A stretch of DNA of 9,387 nt, taken from an uncultured Fretibacterium sp. (GTDB lineage Bacteria; Synergistota; Synergistia; Synergistales; Aminobacteriaceae). This document shows, one piece after another, positions 1 through 6,326 of this stretch (within the stretch, counting starts at the first letter, position 1; the number at the start of each line of letters is the position of its first letter). The notes beneath the pieces were generated by a model that saw only the letters and a list, made by a program, of their open reading frames with translations, did no database searches and was not told the origin of the DNA. Made by a program: the position numbers and the translations under genes. Location: contig CALAUZ010000157.1 in NCBI GenBank assembly GCA_937892105.1, positions 1 through 9,387 of the forward strand. The letters run 5' to 3'.

Positions 1-42
1 AAATCTTCAGTAATTACATTACATACTTGTTCACTGTTCGTA

Positions 43-365
43 TCACGTAAACATATCTTCCATACTCCGCAGAATATGCTGCCTCAACACCATAGACAGC
101 TCGTTCCATAACTCACTGAGCATATTAACCAGCCTTGAGTTCACAGAAGCAAGCCATATGTTATAGTGAAACGACTGGTCAAAATCCCCTTAAATATCCA
201 CGTCATGACTCACAAGATGGCTTACTCACAGGCGTAACTGAAATTCCCAAAGCCCTCGCAGTACTCTCAAGCGCAAGTGTATTACCCTGCTTTATATTCT
301 GAATGATTATCGCCTCGCATGATATTATTTTATCATTCCCATATCTAGATGCTGATGGGAATTTT
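43..365 (-). pseudogene. Decayed GntR-family regulator (HTH plus FCD remnants)
   Basis: Two stretches on the minus strand read as parts of one regulator. The first, about 365 down to 203, contains IKQGNTLALESTARALGISV followed by TPV. This matches the winged-helix core of GntR proteins, where the family continues TPVREAL; here the reading goes to SKPSCES and a TGA at 205-203. The second, in another frame from about 189 to 43, contains DQSFHYNIWLASVNSRLVNM, then LSELWNEL, and ends at a TGA. It matches the end of an FCD ligand-binding domain (pattern D..FH..I..AS.N..L). In that frame an in-frame TAA (192-190) lies just before the FCD piece. Intact family members have about 210-240 residues; about 100 codons fit here, so the middle is deleted. 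No credible start codon is seen, and a TAA at 367-365 precedes the HTH piece. It diverges from the efflux operon and may once have regulated it (inference). The family call is fairly firm; the exact limits are not. Confidence 0.66.
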
Positions 366-407
366 TAAGGCCGCGAAACTCCCCAAAAATCTCCAGTAAC
401 ACAGTAC

Positions 408-436
408 ACGACAAATCGTCTTCATACAACTATAAT
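408..436 (+). promoter_or_regulatory. Sigma-70-type promoter of the efflux operon
   Basis: A perfect TATAAT lies at 431-436. Exactly 17 bases upstream is ACGACA (408-413), which matches four of the six -35 consensus positions. Transcription would start near 443, leaving a short leader of about 25 bases that contains the ribosome binding site. I see no obvious operator palindrome around it. The position, just before the only plus-strand operon and diverging from the regulator remnant, supports the call. It has not been shown experimentally. Confidence 0.62.
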
Positions 437-454
437 CATACACAAAATTTACAT

Positions 455-460
455 AAGGAG
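455..460 (+). promoter_or_regulatory. Ribosome binding site of the adaptor gene
   Basis: AAGGAG lies eight bases before the ATG at 469. This is ideal spacing and fixes the adaptor start. Confidence 0.8.
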
Positions 461-468
461 ATGACTTC

Positions 469-1623
469 ATGAAACACGTAATCCGAATAATTCTAGGCAT
501 CGCTATAATTGCCGGAATATGCTACGGCCTCAACATCTTACGTCAGGAAGAAGAAATCCTGCCAGAACCCGAAATCATTCGCCCCGTCCGAACAATCAGG
601 CTTCAAGGCGGAAACGAGGCATTCTCGCGGCGATACTTCGGGACAGTTCAGGGAGGAAGAAGAGCTGATTTATCCTTCAGGGTATCAGGTACCCTCAACA
701 GAGTAAACGCCGAAAAAGGTGCAAGCGTCAAGAAAGGTACATTGCTCGCAACACTTGACCCACGCGACTTCAATACTAGAATATCTCAGGCTCAAAGCGC
801 ACTCTCTCAGGCTCAGGCCCAGCACAAAAACGCTCAGGCAGACTTCAAGCGTTACGAGAACCTCTACAAACAGAAAGTCATTGCACGCGCACAGTATGAC
901 ACCTACAAAACACAGGTTGATGTCGCAAAATCATCAGTCGATGCCGCAAACGCAAACCTCAAATCCGCACGCGATGCTCTCAAAGATACAGAACTCCGCG
1001 CTCCGTTTGACGGGGTTATCGCTGACAGAATGGCCGAGAACTTTCAGGACGTTACAGCAAAACAAACGATATTCAGCCTTCAGGATTTGAGCAGCCTCGA
1101 AATCGTCTTCAATATTCCCGACAACGATGTACTTGTCGCACCTTTCCCAAACGTCCGAAACCTCCAAGACCTCAAGAACCACGCTGAAATGTTCGACTTT
1201 ACAGCAAAATTTGACGCTCTACCGGAAAAATCCTTCCCGCTCTCAATAAAGGAAGTAGCAACTCAAGCCACATCATCAAACACTTACCCCGTTACCGCAG
1301 CAATGCCTCGCCAGCAGGGTATCCGTATTCTTCCAGGAATGTCGGTTACTGTCGAAGTCAAATACGATGGAGATGGAGCTTCCTCCGCAAATAACGGCAC
1401 ATATTCAGTCCCATCAACTGCAATCCTCAACGAGGGCGGCAGTAATTACGTCTGGCGTTTTGCAGTGGGGCAGGTATCGAGAGTTCCTGTTACTGTCGGG
1501 CAGATACATGATGGCGGATATGTCGATATCAAGGGCAATACTCTAAGCGGAAGAGATGTTATTGTTACGGCAGGGGTGTACTTCCTTCACGAAGGGCAGA
1601 AAGTAAGGCTTACGGAGGATTAA
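469..1623 (+). CDS. RND efflux periplasmic adaptor (membrane fusion protein, HlyD/AcrA type)
   Basis: This 384-residue protein is the periplasmic bridge of a tripartite efflux pump, linking the inner-membrane permease to an outer-membrane channel. Residues 4-24 form one hydrophobic signal-anchor segment. Cys18 is preceded by Ile, so it is not a normal lipobox, and the protein is probably anchored by the helix. A lipoyl half-domain follows (about 62-100, with FRVSG and a GxxVKKG turn). Next is a long Ala/Gln/Lys-rich coiled-coil hairpin (about 101-175), the second lipoyl half (LRAPFDGVIADR, 176-187), and beta-barrel and membrane-proximal domains to the end. Length and domain order are normal for the family. 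The start is set by AAGGAG eight bases upstream. The permease gene begins four bases after the stop, so the two are translated as one unit. Substrate cannot be read from the sequence. The first two thirds of the gene has an unusual excess of C over G on the coding strand. Confidence 0.93.
   Translation: MKHVIRIILGIAIIAGICYGLNILRQEEEILPEPEIIRPVRTIRLQGGNEAFSRRYFGTVQGGRRADLSFRVSGTLNRVNAEKGASVKKGTLLATLDPRDFNTRISQAQSALSQAQAQHKNAQADFKRYENLYKQKVIARAQYDTYKTQVDVAKSSVDAANANLKSARDALKDTELRAPFDGVIADRMAENFQDVTAKQTIFSLQDLSSLEIVFNIPDNDVLVAPFPNVRNLQDLKNHAEMFDFTAKFDALPEKSFPLSIKEVATQATSSNTYPVTAAMPRQQGIRILPGMSVTVEVKYDGDGASSANNGTYSVPSTAILNEGGSNYVWRFAVGQVSRVPVTVGQIHDGGYVDIKGNTLSGRDVIVTAGVYFLHEGQKVRLTED
1614..1618 (+). 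promoter_or_regulatory. Ribosome binding site of the permease gene, inside the adaptor gene
   Basis: GGAGG lies within the last codons of the adaptor gene, nine bases before the permease ATG at 1628. It supports that start and tight coupling of the two genes. Confidence 0.7.
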
Positions 1624-1627
1624 GGGA

Positions 1628-4600
1628 ATGGACATTGCAAGGGCGAGTATTAAGCGTTTCAGGGTGGTAATGTTCCTGTGCATTATGACGCTAATCGGCG
1701 GTGTAATGGCATATTTCGAGATAGGAAAACTCGAAGACCCCTCCTTCACCATAAAAACCGCAGTCGTCAGCGCAGTATATCCAGGTGCAAGCGCGTATGA
1801 AGTCGAACAGGAAGTTACAGCGAGGATTGAGGATGCAATTCAAGCTATGGGCGAAATCAAGCATATCCGCTCCCGTTCAACTCCAGGAATGGCGATAATC
1901 TACGTTGACATAAAGGACGAGTACGACAGCTCACAGCTTCCGCAGATATGGGACAAGTTACGGCAGAAGGTTAATGATGCTCAAGTCTACATGCCTTCAG
2001 GTACAACTATAATCGTCAACAATGACTTCGGCGAGGTCTACGGCCAGTATTACGCGCTAATCGGAGACGGTTACACGATGAAAGAGCTTTACGACTACGC
2101 GGACTTCCTCAAGAAAAATCTAGTGCTTGTTGACGGAGTTGCAAGCGTGAAAGTTCTTGGTGAACAGACGGAGGCGATTTATGTTGAGTTTTCGGCCTCC
2201 AGAATGTCAGCACTTGGAATTTCGCCGCTTCTTGTCTTCGCGGCACTGACACAACAGAATATGCTCTCTGCAACAGGGGATATTACACTCGGCGACAGGT
2301 ACATACGAATATCACCGACTGGCGGAATACTGAACGTTGAGGATATAGGCGACCTTGTTATCGGAAGTTCGGGCGGAAACCTTACGAGGCTTCGTGAAAT
2401 CGCAACGATCAGACGTGATTATGCTGACCCTCAGAGCTTCAAGCTGAAGTTCAACGACCGTCCTGCGCTGGCAATAGGAATATCGACAGTTGAGGGCGGT
2501 AATGTCGTGAATATGGGGCGTGCTGTATCGGCAAGGCTGAAGGAGCTTGAGGCGTTCCGGCCCGTTGGAATTGAGCTTACACCGATATACATGCAGTCTG
2601 ACCAGGTAACGAAATCAGTTGGCGACTTCATCATCAACCTTCTCGAATCTCTGGCTATAGTTGTGGGAGTTCTGCTGGTTTTCATGGGACTGCGTTCGGG
2701 GTTGATCATCGGGCTTGTGCTTCTGATTACTGTTGCCGGAACGTTTGTAATCATGAACTACATGGGCATAACGCTTCAGATTGTCTCGCTTGCTGCACTG
2801 ATTATAGCGTTGGGGTCGCTTGTCGATAACGGCATAGTCGTTGCTGAAGGTATGCTTGTCGGCACTGAACGCGGAATGTCAATCGAGGACGCTGCTTCAG
2901 ACTCCGTTGAAGGCTCGAAATGGGCAATGCTTGGCGGAACGATAATTGCTGTAATGGCTTTTGCTCCTGTAGGATTGTCGAAGGCTCAGGCGGGGGAATT
3001 TCTGCGAAGCCTCTTTCAGGTTGTTCTAATCTCAATGATGTTAAGCTGGTTTGCCGCATTGATAGCCGCACCAGTTCTCGGAAAAGTATTCCTGAAACCC
3101 TCAAAGCATGAAGGAGACCCATATGACAGTTTCCTGTTCCGAATGTACAGGGCAATACTTGAAGGGTGTCTGAGACATAGAGTGTTGACGGTCATAATTA
3201 CGGCAGGAATGTTTGCGGTCTCAATGTACATATTCTCAGGAATAGCAACATCATTCTTCCCCGATGCCGAGACAGTATACTTTAATGTTGATTTGTGGTT
3301 GCAGGAAGGGGCATCTTTAGCGGCACAGGAGAAGGTTACGCAGGAACTTACCGACTACATCACATCACATTCGAGTGTGAAGAACGTTACGCAGTTTGTT
3401 GGCGGAGGAGGATTGAGGTTTATGCTGACATACTCGCCGCCTGAGAACGATACAGCTTTTTCACAGCTTATGATTGAGATGAAGGACGCTAAGGATACAC
3501 GCGAAATGCTCCTGAAGACGCAGGCATATATTGATGGGAAAATGCCGGAAGCAAGCGGCCATTGCAGGTTATTCGCGAGGGGAAGCGGAATGAGCGAGAA
3601 GATAGGCGCAAGATTTTACGGTGAAGATCCCGATGTATTGAGGAAGCTGACGAAGCAGGCAATCGAAGTAATGGAACATGACCATTCATCACAGTTTCGG
3701 CGGACGGACTGGCGGGAACGTGTGGAAGTCATACGCCCTGTAATCCTGAAAGACCAAATGCAGAGTTTGGGACTTGGCAGACCGTTAATAAACATGGCCA
3801 TGCAGACGGCAACAACGGGTTACGCGGTAGGAGCGTTCAGGGACGGGGATAAATCACTGCCGATATACGCTGCTTTCACGCCCGAAGAACGCAACAACAT
3901 TGACCTTTTGAGTTCGCTTCTAGTGTGGTCGCCAACCGCTAATAAGGCTGTACCTCTTGGGACTGTATTCTCGAAACTTGAGACGGCATTTGAGGACAAT
4001 ATCATCATGCACAGGGACAGAAGCAGATACATGACGGCGATGAGCGAAGTGCGGCAGGGAGATAATGCTGATGCGATGCTTGAGAGGATAAAGCCTGAAA
4101 TTGAGGCGATACCGCTTCCGCTGGGCTACACTCTTGAATGGGGAGGACAGATGGAGCTTTCAGACGAGAGTATGGCTGGAATGGCGGTTGCGTTTCCACC
4201 AGCGATACTAGCGATGTTTGTGATAATGATATTCCTGTTCAACGGCTTCCGTCAGACCGCGATAATATTCCTGTGCTTACCACTGATACTTATAGGCGTT
4301 GTACTTGGATTGTGGGTTGCCAGAATGGAAGTGAGCTTCCTCGCAATCGTGGGAGTGTTGAGCCTCGTAGGAATGCTGGCCAAAAACTCAATAGTTCTTC
4401 TCGACCAGGTGAGTGCAGATTTTGCGGCCGGACGGGACAAGTACGAAGCAATAGTTGAGGACGGTATAGGAAGATTGCGGCCTGTAGCTATGTCGGCACT
4501 GACTACGGTTTTGGGAATGATACCGCTGATACGGGACGTAATGTTCGGGCCTATGGCTGTTACGATTATGGCGGGGCTTACGGTGAGTACGATACTTACG

Positions 4601-4681
4601 CTGCTGGTTATTCCTGTTCTGACGGCGATTGCGTATAACGTTCCATGTCCTGATGATGAGGAAGAAGAAGATGAAGAATAG
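1628..4681 (+). CDS. RND-family efflux permease (AcrB/HAE-1-like inner-membrane pump)
   Basis: This 1017-residue protein is the proton-driven pump subunit of the efflux complex. The layout is the standard duplicated RND fold: TM1 (about 12-30), a large periplasmic porter/docking loop, TM2-TM7 (about 334-538), a second loop, and TM8-TM12 (about 854-1003). The N-terminal EDPSF.IKTAVVSAVYPGAS region is typical of the family. In TM4 the proton-relay motif reads LVDNGIVV, so the first acid is present (Asp400) and the second position is Asn401. D-N is common in the family, while AcrB has two Asp. The TM10 lysine is present (Lys919, in MLAKNSIVLL). Length is normal. The protein ends in nine consecutive acidic residues, which is not usual for RND pumps. 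The gene follows the adaptor gene after four bases. No outer-membrane factor gene is adjacent, so a TolC-like partner must be supplied from elsewhere. The substrate is unknown; a multidrug or toxic-compound pump is the generic expectation. Confidence 0.94.
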   Translation: MDIARASIKRFRVVMFLCIMTLIGGVMAYFEIGKLEDPSFTIKTAVVSAVYPGASAYEVEQEVTARIEDAIQAMGEIKHIRSRSTPGMAIIYVDIKDEYDSSQLPQIWDKLRQKVNDAQVYMPSGTTIIVNNDFGEVYGQYYALIGDGYTMKELYDYADFLKKNLVLVDGVASVKVLGEQTEAIYVEFSASRMSALGISPLLVFAALTQQNMLSATGDITLGDRYIRISPTGGILNVEDIGDLVIGSSGGNLTRLREIATIRRDYADPQSFKLKFNDRPALAIGISTVEGGNVVNMGRAVSARLKELEAFRPVGIELTPIYMQSDQVTKSVGDFIINLLESLAIVVGVLLVFMGLRSGLIIGLVLLITVAGTFVIMNYMGITLQIVSLAALIIALGSLVDNGIVVAEGMLVGTERGMSIEDAASDSVEGSKWAMLGGTIIAVMAFAPVGLSKAQAGEFLRSLFQVVLISMMLSWFAALIAAPVLGKVFLKPSKHEGDPYDSFLFRMYRAILEGCLRHRVLTVIITAGMFAVSMYIFSGIATSFFPDAETVYFNVDLWLQEGASLAAQEKVTQELTDYITSHSSVKNVTQFVGGGGLRFMLTYSPPENDTAFSQLMIEMKDAKDTREMLLKTQAYIDGKMPEASGHCRLFARGSGMSEKIGARFYGEDPDVLRKLTKQAIEVMEHDHSSQFRRTDWRERVEVIRPVILKDQMQSLGLGRPLINMAMQTATTGYAVGAFRDGDKSLPIYAAFTPEERNNIDLLSSLLVWSPTANKAVPLGTVFSKLETAFEDNIIMHRDRSRYMTAMSEVRQGDNADAMLERIKPEIEAIPLPLGYTLEWGGQMELSDESMAGMAVAFPPAILAMFVIMIFLFNGFRQTAIIFLCLPLILIGVVLGLWVARMEVSFLAIVGVLSLVGMLAKNSIVLLDQVSADFAAGRDKYEAIVEDGIGRLRPVAMSALTTVLGMIPLIRDVMFGPMAVTIMAGLTVSTILTLLVIPVLTAIAYNVPCPDDEEEEDEE

Positions 4682-4793
4682 AGGTAGTGGCTCGAAAGAG
4701 TTGTTGATATCGCATCATTGCAGTCAGAATAAGGTTAAATTGAAAAGTAACAACACTTTTGCGACTCTACCAGAATAGAACGGTATAAATTTA

Positions 4794-4814
4794 AGGGGGA
4801 AATGCTATCCCCCT
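4794..4814. terminator. Likely bidirectional terminator between convergent genes
   Basis: A perfect seven-pair stem, AGGGGGA (4794-4800) with TCCCCCT (4808-4814), encloses a seven-base loop. On the plus strand it is followed by GTTTATT. On the minus strand it is followed by TTAAATTTATA. Neither U-tract is long, but the hairpin lies exactly between the permease stop (4681) and the Sel1 gene stop (4831), which face each other. It therefore probably ends both transcripts. Confidence 0.68.
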
Positions 4815-4830
4815 GTTTATTGCTATATAT

Positions 4831-6114
4831 CTAGTACGATGACTTTGGGCCAAGCCCTATACCCCTCAGGGCCTTTATGGATTCTTCATCACCTTTTTCT
4901 GCGGCTTTGCTGTACCATTTTGCGGCTTCTTTAGGGTTCTTCTGGACACCAATTCCGTATTCATACATTTTACCCAAATTCTGCTGTGCCTTCGTGCTAT
5001 CCTGTTCAGCTGCCTTCTTGAACCAGTGAAGTGCTTTCGTGAAATTCTGTGGAACAAATTTACCTTCAAGGTACATTGCTCCGAGATTATTCTGCGCTGT
5101 AACATTACCCTTCTCTGCAGCACGTGTGAAAAGCTCAAAAGCCTGCTTGCGGTCAACATTCGTTCCTCTGCCCTTAGCGTAGAGAAAACCAAGATCACAT
5201 TCTGCCGGAGCATATCCCTGATCAGCCGCCTTCTTGATCATTCTGAAACCTCGCTTCTTGTCCTGAGGTACTCCCTGCCCATCAACGTAACGCATTCCCA
5301 AGATGTGCAGAGCGTCTGGGTCATTGTTGTCGGCTCTCCGGGTCAGGCTGGCGATGTCGTCAAAATCATTTATGGAATATGATTGCCGCGATGGGGTATT
5401 CTGCGACACGTTCAGCCTATCAAGTGCCTTTTTCGCGTTTTCATTGCCCTTGTCTGCCGCCTGCCGGTAGAGTGTAATGGCTTTATTCATATCCTTGCTG
5501 GTTCCCCTGCCATTTTCATAGAAGCGTCCTAGATTAGTGAGCGAAGATGCATAACCCTTTTCTGCACCCATGCTATACCATTTGAAGGCCTCCGCATCAT
5601 CAACCTGTACTCCTAAGCCATTGTCATAAAACCAGCCCATCTGATTTATTGAACGCAAATTACCTTGTGCCGCTCCTTTTTTGTACCATTCTAGTGCTTG
5701 TTTGTAGTTGACATTCACTCCCTGACCGTTCTGGTACATCCAGCCAAGATTACCAAATGCTGCACCATTGTATTGCTCTGCAGCTTTGAGATACCATTCA
5801 CGAGCTTTCTTGTAATCCTTCTTGACACCATTGCCGTCATTATAGAGAACTCCAAGATTATTCTGAGCTTTAGGGTGGCCTTTCTTCGCTGCCTTCAAGT
5901 ACCATTCTAGTGCCTTGCTGTAATCTTGAGATACTCCATCGCCGTCATCATACATTCTGCCTAACTCAAACATGGCCTCAACGTTTCCATGATTAGCCCT
6001 TTCCAGTACGGCCTGAAAATCTGAGTCTGATGCTCCATACGATACACACGCCAACGTAACAAGCAGAACAAAAACTACAGCAGAGCATAAAATTATCTTG
6101 CTCCTGTAACACAT
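4831..6114 (-). CDS. Exported Sel1-repeat (SLR/TPR-like) protein
   Basis: This 427-residue protein has an N-terminal signal sequence: Lys/Arg near the start, hydrophobic residues about 7-23, and likely cleavage near SYGA. The rest is a solenoid of nine Sel1-like repeats, each 36 residues, with the pattern A..NLG.MY..G.GV..D..KA..WY.KAAE.G. Five repeats (about 45-224) are followed by a non-repeat linker (about 225-265, Ser/Asn/Asp-rich) and four more repeats (about 266-409). Sel1 repeats are protein-binding scaffolds; in bacteria many act in the envelope or in signalling. No catalytic domain is visible, so the partner and role are unknown. TLAC (residues 20-23) is a poor lipobox, so a periplasmic rather than lipoprotein fate is favoured. 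The start is firm: TAAGGAGG lies eight bases before the ATG. It is probably transcribed alone, between the glyS terminator and the convergent terminator. Confidence 0.9.
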   Translation of the reverse strand: MCYRSKIILCSAVVFVLLVTLACVSYGASDSDFQAVLERANHGNVEAMFELGRMYDDGDGVSQDYSKALEWYLKAAKKGHPKAQNNLGVLYNDGNGVKKDYKKAREWYLKAAEQYNGAAFGNLGWMYQNGQGVNVNYKQALEWYKKGAAQGNLRSINQMGWFYDNGLGVQVDDAEAFKWYSMGAEKGYASSLTNLGRFYENGRGTSKDMNKAITLYRQAADKGNENAKKALDRLNVSQNTPSRQSYSINDFDDIASLTRRADNNDPDALHILGMRYVDGQGVPQDKKRGFRMIKKAADQGYAPAECDLGFLYAKGRGTNVDRKQAFELFTRAAEKGNVTAQNNLGAMYLEGKFVPQNFTKALHWFKKAAEQDSTKAQQNLGKMYEYGIGVQKNPKEAAKWYSKAAEKGDEESIKALRGIGLGPKSSY

Positions 6115-6122
6115 TGTAAGTC

Positions 6123-6130
6123 CCTCCTTA
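6123..6130 (-). promoter_or_regulatory. Strong ribosome binding site of the Sel1 gene
   Basis: On the minus strand TAAGGAGG is complementary to the 16S rRNA tail over its full length and lies eight bases before the ATG at 6114. It decides the start codon. Confidence 0.8.
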
Positions 6131-6147
6131 AAATGTGGAATGTGAAT

Positions 6148-6177
6148 AGTTTACCAAACAGTGCAAGAAGATTACAA
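6148..6177 (-). promoter_or_regulatory. Weak candidate promoter of the Sel1 gene
   Basis: On the minus strand TTGTAA (6177-6172) and TAAACT (6153-6148) are separated by 18 bases. Each matches four of six consensus positions. The placement is right for the Sel1 gene, but in an AT-rich spacer such matches arise easily by chance. Confidence 0.32.
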
Positions 6178-6280
6178 CTTCTACAATAGGTATGGTAATA
6201 ATTAAAGGAGTCCTGAAAGGAATATTTGCAGCCTGGACTTTCACACCAAAAAAAACAGCTTGACTGTCAGAGTCTGTCTG

Positions 6281-6312
6281 GAAAAACGCTCCCCCCATTC
6301 ACTGAGAGGAGC
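6281..6312 (-). terminator. Rho-independent terminator after glyS
   Basis: Reading the minus strand, GCTCC (6312-6308) pairs with GGAGC (6292-6288), and the stem extends by three more pairs if G-U wobble is allowed. A run GTTTTT follows directly. The wobble extension works only in the minus-strand RNA, so it points to glyS, whose stop is 15 bases upstream. A second, weaker hairpin with a four-pair ACAG/CTGT stem and eight T residues lies further on, at about 6246-6267, and may act as a backup. Confidence 0.75.
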
Positions 6313-6326
6313 TTTGACTTACACAT

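Noticed and set aside
1..42. Possible further gene or signal at the left edge.
   Set aside because: The 42 bases beyond the regulator remnant show no readable protein or structural signal that I could support.
508..525. Cys18 of the adaptor and Cys23 of the Sel1 protein as lipoprotein attachment sites.
   Set aside because: The residues before each cysteine (Ala-Gly-Ile and Thr-Leu-Ala) do not fit the lipobox well. A signal anchor and a normal signal peptide explain the two proteins better.
4743..4760. An AT-rich inverted repeat AAAAGT/ACTTTT after the permease gene.
   Set aside because: The stem is weak with no G-rich base and no following U-tract. The hairpin at 4794-4814 is a much better terminator.
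4758..4790. A possible plus-strand promoter (TTGCGA ... TATAAA) between the convergent genes, suggesting a small RNA.
   Set aside because: The 19-base spacing is poor and the terminator follows almost at once, leaving no room for a meaningful transcript.
5026..5382. A 118-codon plus-strand frame opposite the Sel1 gene.
   Set aside because: It is antisense to a repeat protein whose 36-residue periodicity clearly fixes the real frame.
4831..6114. Tandem 108-base units in the Sel1 gene as a possible DNA repeat array.
   Set aside because: The repetition is at protein level. The DNA copies are well diverged and there are no constant spacers, so it is neither a CRISPR array nor a recent tandem duplication.
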